Below, piece after piece: positions 12,621-23,370 of a stretch of DNA of 64,000 bases. A program made the translations under genes and the position numbers. Where the stretch lies: positions 930,001 to 994,000 of the forward strand of contig JAJKFH010000948.1 in NCBI GenBank assembly GCA_023333565.1, in the 5' to 3' direction. Under the pieces are notes generated by a model. The model made no database searches. It saw only the letters and a list, made by a program, of their open reading frames with translations, and was not told the DNA's origin. This DNA comes from Puffinus mauretanicus (Eukaryota; Chordata; Aves; Procellariiformes; Procellariidae). How positions within the stretch are numbered: the stretch's first letter is position 1; each line of letters opens with the position of its first letter.

Positions 12621-13782
12621 ATATTTTCCTCATCCTGTTATTTCTTTATCTGCAGATGAACGCTTTGCCTTTTGAAGAGAAAATCCACTTCTTCCTGTGA
12701 AGTTTCTGTTTTTTTTTCCCAGAGGGCTGAACAGGTCATCTTTGCCTCATAAATCAGTAAGTGAAAAATAGTCAAGTATAACGGTTATGTACCATAACAT
12801 TATAGTTACTGTAGGATTATTAAGTCTCAATCTGTCCTTCAGAATTTTAGAAGTGCAACACAGCATTTAGGATCTGAGCTAAAGATGCCTGGATGCTTTT
12901 GCGTTCATGTCAGTGGGCTCTGTAGGAAATCCTTTATAGCTATATTCTGCCACAGATTCCAGATGTGGCAGGTAAACTTGCTCCTAAGTTAACTCTAGGA
13001 AAATTCTGTTTCCATAGGCACAATTCTTCTTATATTGACCAGGAATGATGGCGTGCACAGACCCGTATGTTCTGTATCCTGACTTCTTAGGTTGCTGCTG
13101 ACACCCTTGCTCTGCCTCCTCTTACCTGCTCGATGCAGGCACTGTCTCTCTTCTGTGCTATGGGATGATACAGCACCTGAAGGAAGCCAGACTTCTTGAG
13201 GTTTCTTTAAGAGCAGATACTAATTTGGAGATCCAGTGATGGGGAGGTAGTAAGAATGCTTCCCAGCTACTTCTCTGGCAGCCTCTTACTCTTTCCCTCA
13301 AGAAGAGTGGTGTCCTGGTTAAAGACTTTAAATAAATTGCTTCTTTAACTCATTCTAAATCAGCCTGAATTAGATTTCTTCTAGGACAAATTGTGTGTCT
13401 TTGCTCAGGAATAAGTATGACAAACTTGAGATTTTGAAGTTTTTTCCCCGCTTATTTAAGTAAACGAAGGGAAAAAACCAAACCCCAACACCCCTCCCAA
13501 CCAACCGTTAGAAATGTATTAAAAATGCACTTTATTTTTTTACCAGTAACTGTTGCCTGTGCATTTACTTTTTTGATCACCTGTCAGGAAGTTTGAAAGA
13601 GAACTGTTTAATAAAACTTTGCTATGAGAGAAAATGACTTTGTTGAAAACATACTTAGGAAAGGTGTGATTGGTTTTTGCTAGGAAAAGCCTTTGGAGCA
13701 TTAAAATGGAACCTAAACTCTTTCGCTTTCTGTGGCTCGTGTTACAGTTTTGCAGTATTGATACAGAGTATATAACACAGAG

Positions 13783-13952
13783 GATAATCCCCCAGGGGAG
13801 GCTGTGGAGTCTCCGTCCTTGGAGATATTCAAAAGCTGTCTGGACATGGTCCTGGGCAACTGGCTCTAGGTGACCCTGCTTGAGCAGGGGGGCTGGACCA
13901 GATGACTTCCAGAGGTCCCTTCCAACCTCAGCCCTTCTGTGGTCCTGTAATA
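13783..13952 (+). mobile_element. CR1 LINE 3' terminal fragment (older subfamily)
   Basis: The segment reads through the last part of CR1 ORF2 and the 3' UTR on the + strand. 'Gaggctgtggagtctcc' and 'ggagatattcaaaagc' correspond to the CR1 C-terminal region. 'Tcctgggcaactggctctagg' and 'ggctggaccagatgacttcc' are followed by 'aggtcccttccaacctc'. It ends with a decayed octamer-like tail, CTTCTGTGGTCCTGT. Only about 170 bp remain. The 'aactggctctaggtgaccctgcttgagcagg' type of UTR differs from the 25.9 and 60.1 kb copies, indicating another and older CR1 subfamily. No coding capacity remains. Confidence 0.9.
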
Positions 13953-15330
13953 TCTTTGCCAGTGTAATTGCCTCTTAAGTAGAAGGGGTAAAGTTGCTAT
14001 ACTGGTAAGGCACTCTTAATGTAGACGTGACCTGTAATAACTTTGCTCATGGTATGCTGTACTGTACCTTTTCTGTCTGTATTGCATTGCAGTAGCTGCT
14101 TTCTCCTGGCAAGGATTTAGGCACAGAGCGAGGATACTTATGGAAAGTTGCATTTTGGTTGTCTGTACATTCACTGAACTGAGATTTAACAGAGCTTCTT
14201 GTACTGACAGTCTGGAATTTTTGTGACCACTGAGATCCAAGAGAGCTTAAAAAAATAAAAATACAAAGGTGCCTACAGGTGAGAAACATTGAGGAATTCT
14301 TATTCTGTGTGCATTTGTTGTACTTTTAATGATGGAAAAAGTATTTCTGAATTTTTTTTTTTGCAGCTGTGTGGCAAGTGTAATCCATTAATGTGAAAAC
14401 CAGTAGCTTTTGTTTATAGCCGATAATACTGTTCTAAAAACAAGCTTGCTAGTTTCTGTCAAAATAAAACAACAGAAATATCTGTTTAGTAGTTCTCATT
14501 TTGACAAATCAACAAATTTTGACTTAATTTAAATGAAGTGCTTTTCAGCCCTATCCTCCTGCATAGGATAAACTTTGGTAGCTGAGTCTTGCCAAAATGA
14601 ACTGTTGCTAGTTCTTGCCTTTTGTAGTGTCCTTAAGGTCCTAAGTAAAGTTGGTGCTAAATTGACCAGCTTTTTTTGGAAATGAACAATGAAAATAAAA
14701 ATGTATAGGTAGTAGTTACGATGAGACCTTAAAATAGAGTTTATAGTAGAAGCAAACCGTCCTTGGCAGTCCAGCTGCTTTTCTCATAAAACCTTCTGCA
14801 GACTTCTCTGGGTGTGGGGGATGAATGAGTTGTGAATGTTTCGTGTTCGTGTCCTTGATGCCCGGCTGGGTGTAATGCTGTCTGGAAGAATAACGAGAGG
14901 GGCTACAGTGCTTCCTCTCCACTCCCGGCCCCTCTTTAGCCTGCCAGCGCGGGGGCTAGCCACATCTGCACGTTGTATCCGACTGGTAAACGGCTCCAGG
15001 GTAGATGGCAACGGGGTGCAAGGAAGGGACCTGACTGCAGTCACTTCCTAGGTGCTTTTTCCTTGATGGCGATTCCTATTGCTTTGTTTCTATAATCGGT
15101 CTCTGGTTTGTGCTGCATAAAGCATTCACGTGTCCGTTGTTTTACTGGCACTGGCTTGTTCAGTGCAATCTCGTGTCACGATAAGCACGGAGCTCGGTGC
15201 TGAGCAAGGGACTTGTGTAACCATTCGAAAGCATCGTGTAACTCTGCAATATACACACAGACAGGAGAAAAGCATATTTTGTCTTCTTTTATGACATCCA
15301 GGAATTGTTTGTCTAGCTGGCTTTAAAGAA

Positions 15331-15364
15331 AATAGTTTTCTAATGGAAAAATAGTTTTCTAATG
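15331..15364. repeat. Short local duplication (two units)
   Basis: The unit AATAGTTTTCTAATG occurs at 15331-15345 and again at 15350-15364, separated by four bases. This is a small slippage-type duplication with no coding role. Confidence 0.8.
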
Positions 15365-16024
15365 TTCAGTTCAAATTAGTATGGATTTCTGAGTTTCATA
15401 GATAAATTTGCCTTTTTTTTTTTAAACTCATCAGAAGTTGAACTGAACTCTCAGTTGTGTCATGCACATCAATACTAATGTGTATAGCACTTGTATTCAC
15501 ATAGTCACAAAATAAGACACCTAAATTAACTGTTAAAACCTGATTTGGGAGAAGTCTTGGTTATGAAATGCTGTACTAACCACCCAGTCATTTCACTCTC
15601 TTTGTAAATCAAGAACCAATACTGGTCGTCTTTTTCTAGAATACAATCAGTGTGGGTATTTTTCTGCATACTTGCTTAACTATTTACTTATATATTCTTA
15701 TCAGACAAAGAAAAAAGCAAAAACTTAAGTTATCGTTGTGCAACTGGATAGTCAAAATAGAACTTTATGCAGACATTTTCAAATATGAATGTTTTCTAAT
15801 CTTCTACATGCTTTTATAAAAGAAAAGCACATTGAGATGAATAAAGTTATTTTTGAGGAAAAAGGGAAAAAAAAGAAAAGTTTTCAATGCCCCAAGTCCT
15901 TTTATATGAATGTCATTTTCATTGACTCTTTTGTAACACCATGTGTCAAAAATTGCCCTTTAACATAAAAGTAATCTTATTTTGTAGTCTTCAAGGGGAA
16001 AGCTATTTGTAATAGTGAAATCTT

Positions 16025-16046
16025 AAAAAAAAAAAAAAAAAAAAAA
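16025..16046 (+). repeat. A22 homopolymer
   Basis: Uninterrupted A-run in AT-rich sequence. The upstream 300 bp show no tRNA-, 7SL- or mRNA-like sequence, so I do not call it a retroposon tail. Confidence 0.85.
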
Positions 16047-17648
16047 GCAGCATAGCAGTTGGAAATAGGAACGTGACAGTATAATAGTGTATTGAGGTAA
16101 TATTTTGTTGATGAAATGAATAAAGAAATACTTGATTGGATATGGCTGATTAACAAGACAAATCTGGCGTATCTAGAGGTGTGTGCTTGGAGCAGGAAGG
16201 TTTTGAGGTTTTACTCCTTTTTTTTGTTTGCTTCATAGAGGAGGTATTTTAACTTCCCCAAATATTCAAAATACCTCAAAATTAGAATTATGTCCTGTTA
16301 TGTTAGAGTAGTAACTTGTACATTCTTCCTGACTTTATAGGGCTAAAAAGTAGAAAAGATTGAGCTCAAGACTTTCATGAAGCATGTTAGTAAAACAGAT
16401 TAAAAGATCGATAGTTTAGAAATAACCAAAATGACCCTCCTGGTACAAAGGTTTAGCATTTTCTTCTGCATGAATATTTATTATTAATAATTAACTTACA
16501 CTTTGAAAGCACAGGCAGACTTTTATCTTGAGGATTTGTGAATCAAGGAATATGAATATAGGTTTTCAAAAAAAAAAAAAAAAAAAGAATTAAGGCAAAT
16601 GTTCAGAGAGGAGCTGAGTAATCAAATTTGGCTTCAGTTGTGTTACCTACTGTCTCAGATCCTGTGGCATAGCGCCTTTATGTAATAAATTATTCTGTCT
16701 AATCTGTTTAATTTTTATGTCTTCTCTATTCATAATATTTGAGCCCTAGTAGATAAGCACTTGTTAATAAAATCAAAATAGTTGTAAAGATGGTTCTCAG
16801 TAATAGTTTTAGTAATAGTTTGGAAATAGTTGAGCCATGGTGAGGTGCCAAATACCTAGTTCTGTAGGTATGAAGTCTTGGGTAGGACCATGCTGTAGCG
16901 GGCAAGTGTGACTGACATGCACACAGATGTTCCCAGCCTAGTTTTCCTATATCTATTTCAGGGGCTGATAGGTTGGAAACACTGGTGACTTGAGCTTCAC
17001 CTCTCGTTTAGGTTTGTAGGGATGTGATCGGGTTCATGCTTGCCCTGCTATTGATACCTATGCTAACCAATGTAGAGCTAATTTGGTATGTCTGCAGCAT
17101 AGATGAACTCCGAAAAGAAAATTCAATGAAATGCTGCCCTAATCAAGTTGACCAGGGGTTTCCACTGGCAAATGACTTGCAGCAGTATATGAGGAGGAGA
17201 AAGGAGCATTTTTTTCTGACCTATTTACGAGAAGTTCCACAATAACTGTAGCCACAGAATTGTGTGGGCATTTCCTTGTGTAAACAAGCCCTGCCCTCTG
17301 TTTGAAGAGGATAAGTGTGCAGCCTTTTGCTACGTTACTGAGACTTTGGCCGTAGCATGTTGCAGATAAGGAATTCTGTTTATCCCACATCTTACGTTTA
17401 CCTTGTGAATTTTGAGTCCTTTGCAGCTTAATTTATGGGTATTTAGGGAATGAGGAATGGCAGCATTTGGTTTATAATTCAAACTGAAGTGATTTCTCTA
17501 CTGCTTGTTAATTGTGTATGTTCACATTAAGAGACCAGAAAGGTGATGTTGACAGGAGCTTGGAATAACCTTACTATATCCAGCGTCATAGGTGGTGAAG
17601 ATACAAATGAGATTAGGAGGACTGAGCCAATGATTAAAAGAGTTCACC

Positions 17649-17649
<1 letters not shown>

Positions 17650-17677
<28 letters not shown>
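17650..17677. repeat. (CAAA)n microsatellite
   Basis: About five CAAA units ending in an A7 run, in plain AT-rich sequence. Confidence 0.8.
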
Positions 17678-17679
<2 letters not shown>

Positions 17680-20600
17680 GAAGGAGTTTGTTTTATAGAA
17701 TGGGGTTAAACTTTTGGGTTCCCAGCTGGTGATGTTTTGGGTCTAAACTAGTATTCTGTTTCACTGAACATAAACATTTATTCTTTTCCTGGTGCACAAA
17801 ATACTTGTGTGCCCAGTCTGTGGCTCATGGGAAAGTCACTTGGCCAGAAACTTGTAGTTTGCCCAATACTTATCCGTAGAAACAAGAACATCTTTCAACA
17901 TTACTCATTTTGAGGAAATTTAATGAGAAGAGTAGGAAAATATTTCTGAAAACTTGTATTTCAAGTCATGTGGAATTTTCTGTATGAAAAAATCCACCAT
18001 TGACTTGGCACATGCAGACACAAATATTTTAAGTTTCTGTTGAGATTCTACTTAATGCGTATTTCCCAACTGCGAAAGTATTCTTTGCTTTCCAGTTTCC
18101 TCTAAGGGCATGAGTAGTCTTTTAATGACGAGCTGGCTGCTCATGTCATTCCCTAAAACACTTGCTCAGCTGCTTCCTAACTCAGGATCAATAACTTCGT
18201 AGATAATTAAACTAACCACCTCCTAAAGATAGATGTCATCTTCTATATACTTTACACTCTGCCCTCCCACTCCTCCTTTTCCACAGCCTCTGCTTATGCT
18301 AATCTGCCGAGTTGAATATTAATACATCAGTGCCAGAATGCCTGGCCTTAGTCAGCAAACGATCCTGTGCAAACAGCTGCACTACAGGCGTTGTAACTTC
18401 ATCGCTTGAAATGCAGGGACATACTTATTTATCCTAAATATAACTAACAGCAATAGAAATGCATTTTTTAAAAATTACACTTAAATATCAGCCCAGCCGT
18501 TGTTGCTATGATAGTTTGCCTGAAATTGTTTCAAAAATTCTGAAATATTTTTGAGACTTTAAAACTAGCGTACACTAATGATATTTTTTTTACCTTTAGA
18601 TATAATATTGAACTTGTGATTTGTATTAAAGCACAACTAGATGACTGCCACAAATGTATAACCTTGAACTGCTAAACTGATCTGAAATTTATAATTCTTG
18701 TTATGAAACATGACATTGTTCTGCAGCAAAAGACATTAAGCTGGCGTAAAAGATGCAGTCTTCACTTAGAAAAAATGTGGATTCATGGTTTAATGGTTTT
18801 GATGTAATTCAGCACAGTTAGTGTACTTTTAAAATATACTTATAATTCTTCCTGAATTGTGTTTTCAGCTTCCCTGGAATAAGTAATATTTTGTGTATAG
18901 ATACTTCCAGTGGAAGATAAAACAGATATATTCCTATATTCCTTCTTAAGGCAATTCCTGTGTTCTTTGTTTTTTTACTTCGCAAAGTTTAACTTTGTTG
19001 TCTCACGTTGCCTTAAACAAATGTAGTATCCAGATCCAGACTTTCTCTGTTAAAGGTTTAGAGATGTTAAGAACATCTAGAGACATCTTTAGACAAATCT
19101 CTAAAGAGGTCATCTATAAAATGCAGATTATAGGTGTTTTGGTTGTGTCTTGGAAGAGTATACATATTAACATTTATATTTTGCAAAAGTTTAGGAAAGA
19201 CCCCTTGACAGATCAAAGAAAGCTTGATGTGCAAAACCCAGTGATATAAATTGGTGAGGGGAGAAAACATTGCTATGCTTCGGTGTGAAAACTCTCTACT
19301 TTCAGTCAGTGATTGCTAATCAGTGACATTTCATTTTTGTGTAACTTGCTGTGATGCCTTAGATTTCTGGGGAAAAAAAATTGCATAAGGTTGAGATTAT
19401 TCTTAAAAGGCATTTATATACTTAGAATTTTGAATGCTTACATAGAAAAGACTGCTGCTTTTAAAGTACCCTGAAACATAGTAGGCTTTTGTCAGTGAAC
19501 CTACAAGTTTGTTTACTGTTTGTAAAAAATGGGACGCTAGTAGGATAATACTTTCAAAGCTCAGTATCTCTCCTGGAGGAAATTCTACTTGGCTTCTCTG
19601 TAAAAACTCACTTTTAAAAACAAATCAGAATGGTTACTATATGGGCCATGATGAAAGACCTGGTAGCTCTTGAGTTGTTGTCTTAGTACTTAGAAGAAAA
19701 AATGACCAATGAGTCTGGGTATAAATTAACAAGAAATTATGATTTAGAAAATAGTAGGAACATATTTTTGATAAAGTCACTATGTGTCCTGATATGTGTA
19801 GGCCAGTTAGTTTTTTTTTTTCATATAGCTATCCCAAAAAAACATTCAGGAACAAATCACCAAATGAAAAGGAAAATATGTTTAAAATGTTTAATAACTG
19901 TGCATTCCCACTCATCTACTGCATCTTTTTTAGTAGTGGAACTCTTTTTAATATTGCAGAATACTGAAACTGATACAAAACTAATTTGTATAAGTTTCCC
20001 TATGAATACATATTAGAACATTCAAATGTTATGTGAATATTCTTCCGTGATAATTGTATGGTTGTAGCGAACTCTTCTATTTTACTCAATTAAATTTAAA
20101 CCTTAATACTGTCATTTGGATCTAAGCTCGTGGCAGGGGTTGGGGAGCAGGTTGGGGAAGGGAATCAGTTTTCTCTGTAGCGGCTGCCCTGGTTTGCTCA
20201 TCCCCAACTTGTTTTTCTGTCCTCTCAGCTTCCTGGCAAACCACATTTTAGTAAAACATTAGTAACATAGTAACTTTTTAGACACCTTCTTGCTTAAAAT
20301 ACTAAACTGTTAGCACTATCCTAATGGATTTAATTGAAACAATTAAAAAGTTTCTGGTTAGTAAGCAACTTTAATGCAAGTGCTGGCAGGTTTTTAAAAA
20401 ACTTGTAAGTAATATGCAATAAAATATTCTTGTAATTCTCAATATCATACATATTAAAGGAAAACAATATATTAAATAAAAATCAAATTAATTAATAACT
20501 TTAAAAAATCTTCCTTGTATATTGTATTAATAAAATTAATAGGTATCAACTGAGCGTCTATGTTATAACCCTGCCATTACTCTACCAATACGCACTTTTG

Positions 20601-22580
20601 GTGGCAAATTATGTGCAGACAAGGAGTTTTTCGTGAGACCACTGTGTTTCAGGTAGTGTAAGCATGGTGTTATGGGGAAGGCATTTGGTCAGAGCAGGGA
20701 TTCCCAGGCTTGTCTCAGGTAGGCTTGGCTCTTGCTGCTGACACCTCTCCAAAACAGCCTTCTGATCCACCTTCTCTCATCTTGGCTGAGTTAATGGGCT
20801 GGCCTCCCTTCCCTTGCCTACACCCTTGCTGCTGTGCAACATGTACCCCAAAATAATTTGCTCAGCAGAGTTTGGTGGCATAGTGGTCCACTGCATTCTT
20901 CATCGTGCATTTAAATTTGACAGTTTTATACTGAAAACCCCAGTATACTGGTATGACCAACAGTATCACTTGCAGCAGTTGAGTCCGACTGAGAGCAGCC
21001 CTAGGGCTAGAACAGAATTACTATACCTGATGAATCAAGAAGTAGAGAGGAAAAACATGACTGGTAGTATCTTCCCCCCCCCCCTCCATTTTTCCTCACC
21101 CCTTATTTTTTGACCTCGCTTAAGCCAGTGATTTTCCTATAGACTTCTGTGACAGCATATACATTAAGGTTAACCATTTAAATAGTAAAATTAATTGCAA
21201 TCTAATATGAGCTGCCTAGCTCGCCCTTTTCTAGTTTGTAGGCTCTATGCAGGAGTTTGGTTTTTCCCCTATTCCCTATTTTAAAACCTCATCAGCTGTT
21301 GCTTTCTCCATAGTGAGCGGTTCCAACGGTTTATATATAAAGTATATATAATTTTTCCCCCTTTGGGGCTTTGTAGCATTCAAGTGGTGATAGCTAAACT
21401 GCTTAATTTTCCCCTTATTATGGATGAACTCCTCCTTTAAGGAGTTAATTTAACCGGTTTGGACGTGTAAATGATAGTGTAACATTTTTCAAACTACATT
21501 GCCGGGTGCTCAATACCTTTCTCCACAAAGTCTCCTTTACTAATGGAAATGCTTTCCTTAGTAATGGAGAAACTAAAGAAAACTATTATTAACTCAGATG
21601 ATAATGATTCAGGCTAGTAAAAGTCAATTTATTTAAAAAGATAGTGCCACTGAAATACCTGGCTTGAGATACAGATAGGACTAAACTCAACTATTCTTTC
21701 TGGTGGGGGAATTTTAGCTTACTGTCTTGTGTCAGAAATGATGTGTGGGTCTCAGCATTTCCACTCTCCCTTCCTGCACTGGGCAGCAGATGTTCCTGCA
21801 TTGAAGAGGCTCAACAGCATGTTAGCAATTCCCCAGATTTTTCTGACAGCTAAGTACTATCACTTCGTATTGGGTCACTGGAGAAGGCTTCAAGGAGCCT
21901 TCTAGGAGTTGCTAACTAGTTTGGTTGGGAATCCTTTTGGGACAGCTGATTTGTCAGAGGGCACGGTTGCCTGTAACAGAAACGGAAGGAGTCTTTTATT
22001 GAAATCAAAACCTTATTTAATTTTAAATTGATAGTAATTATGATACTGGATGCTGGATATTGATAGTGGTAGGATATGAGCTCTTAGAATGCAATAGAGA
22101 GGCGAAGAAGGAAAAAATACTGCTGTTTGGAAAAAAAAAAACCACACAACTATTTTTAAATAAAACATTCTTCGGAAAATATGGAAGGTAGGCTGCAAGC
22201 AAAGGGCCTATTTGTTTGAGATCTAATGAGTTTAAAATAGTTGCAGATGTTATATGTGACCTCGAGTCTCTGACTTATTTTTGCACTTTTATAGCCACAT
22301 TATTTCCAAAAAGAACAAGGGATTTTTATTAAGTGTGTAACATTTGGATTTGTCCTTTAAAAGCCAGCACTGTTTGCAGCATCATTTGCCAACTCTGAGA
22401 GCTTAAGTCAACACAGAAACCTGAAATTATGTTCTTGTTTGGTAATTTGACACTGCACCTCTGTGTCTGCCTTTGCACTAAATATGGATGACGAAACAGA
22501 AGGATGTACAGCAACATTTGAGAGTGTTATAGTGTGCTTTTGGCATTGGTTTCAGCTGGTCTAAGGGTATTTCCCATGGA

Positions 22581-22939
22581 TGTGTGGTGAGTTGACCTTG
22601 GCTGGCTGCCAGATGCCCACCCAGCTGCTCTCTTCTGCCCACCGGGGCCGCAGGGGCGTCTCTGCTGGGGTGCCTGGAGCACCTCCTCCTGCACCTCTCC
22701 CCTCGGGGCTCGCAGGGCTGGTTCTCACACGGGTTCCTCAGCCCTGGCTGCCGGGCAGCGTTTTGCCCTTCCTTACCCGGGCTCTCCCCGAGGCGCCCGC
22801 CCGCGGCTGAGGGGCTCAGCTGTGCCCTGCGCTGGGGCCGTTGGAGCCGGCTGGAACCGGCTGTGGAGCAGCCCCGGTCGCTCCTCACAGGGGGCCGCCC
22901 CTGCAGACCCCGACACCTGCGCCGGGTACAACACCCACA
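22581..22939 (+). mobile_element. LTR-like segment of an avian endogenous retrovirus (probable solo LTR)
   Basis: The 359-bp segment begins TGTG and ends CACA. It starts with 'gttgaccttggctggctgcc' shortly after the TG. It then contains in order 'gttctcacac', 'gggcagcgttttgccctt', 'gaggggctcagc', 'ttggagccggctgg' and 'ctcctcacag'. That order of blocks matches, from memory, a common bird ERV LTR, although this copy is much richer in GC and CpG. No primer-binding site, gag, pol or env sequence and no second LTR is seen within the window, so it would be a solo LTR. I see no clear target-site duplication (GGA before, GGC after). As an LTR it may have carried promoter and polyadenylation signals, but none is clearly intact. 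The family name is not assigned. An unrelated CpG-rich regulatory island is the main alternative. Confidence 0.55.
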
Positions 22940-23299
22940 GGCCTTCTGTCACTGACGGGGGAGGGCTTCATCTCTGTCCTGCAGTGCCTCCTGCCCGCAG
23001 CTGCGTGGCCCCGGCCTTCTCGTGCGGTGGCTGAGGCGATTACGGTGCTGTTGGTAAGTCACTGCAACTCGCTGTAATGGCAACTCGCCAAACAACCCCA
23101 CTGGTACAAAAGCAGCGGGGGAGGAGGAGCGGTTGTGCCAGCATGCTGTGTCTTCTCAGGTTGTACTTGACAAGCGGCAGTGGTCTGCACTGATGCCAAC
23201 AGACGTTGTTCCTAGTGGCTTTTTTATTCATCTCCAGAACCAGGGAAGAGCAGAAGCAGAAGGACTACTTTTCGGCTGGATTAGTCCCTAATGTGACTG
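22940..23299. other. CpG-rich flank grading back to AT-rich DNA
   Basis: High GC and CpG continue to about 23040 beyond the LTR-like end, and the segment then returns to moderate composition. Short overlapping ORFs exist in several frames without support. It may be further degraded retroviral sequence or a local GC-rich patch. Confidence 0.35.
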
Positions 23300-23370
23300 A
23301 CCTCACGGCTTTGAGAGTGATGGCGCCTGCCTCCCGAGGGCGTGGGTTCCTCCATCTCCGCATGTGAGGT
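23300..23370 (+). repeat. tRNA-like 71-mer (possible decayed tRNA-derived SINE head)
   Basis: A perfect 7-bp inverted repeat, ACCTCAC at 23300-23306 and GTGAGGT at 23364-23370, encloses 57 nt and is close to tRNA length. Inside are GGCTTTGAGAGTGATGGCGC, loosely like a pol III box A region, a GCCTCCCGAGGGC hairpin-like anticodon arm, and GTGGGTTCC, resembling the start of box B. The T arm does not pair properly before the 3' acceptor and box B loses its GATTCC half, so it is not a functional tRNA gene. It may be chance or the head of an ancient SINE. Confidence 0.2.

Larger units (their letters stand above)
5711..13780. other. Non-coding stretch: pyrimidine-rich tract, then mixed AT-rich DNA
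   Basis: From about 5780 to 6180 the + strand is strongly C+T-rich, with weaker bias continuing to about 6560. An AAT/ATT repeat and a C-run lie at 6220-6255. A block of higher GC at about 7870-9080 includes a purine-rich stretch near 8460-8600 but has no consistent coding frame. A very short CA-rich patch lies near 10117-10131. The block 12390-12620 is AT-rich and resembles a conserved non-coding element. No gene is recognised; short ORFs in the GC-richer part occur in several frames and on both strands with no splice structure I can support. Confidence 0.55.
13953..22580. other. AT-rich non-coding stretch with A-runs
   Basis: Holds an A22 run (16025-16046), an A19 run (16568-16586), a CAAA microsatellite (17650-17677), a very AT-rich segment around 20400-20560 and a C11 run (21074-21084). 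A short near-perfect tandem duplication lies at 15331-15364. None of the A-runs is preceded by recognisable SINE or processed-gene sequence. No gene seen. Confidence 0.6.

Noticed and set aside
16025..16586. A22 and A19 runs as poly(A) tails of retroposed genes or SINEs
   Set aside because: No mRNA-like, tRNA-like or 7SL-like sequence precedes either run, and no flanking direct repeats are visible.
17000..17400. 73-codon frame beginning 'MIGFMLALLLIPML' as a membrane protein exon
   Set aside because: It is a single short frame in unique AT-rich DNA with no family match or convincing splice sites; chance is sufficient.
17815..17870. Possible MIR-like 'gggaaagtcacttgg' match
   Set aside because: Only about 20 bases resemble MIR and the neighbouring core is absent, so chance is likely.
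22478..23077. Several long overlapping open frames near 22.5-23.1 kb
   Set aside because: They arise from GC-rich, stop-poor LTR-like sequence in several frames on both strands. No frame shows a domain.
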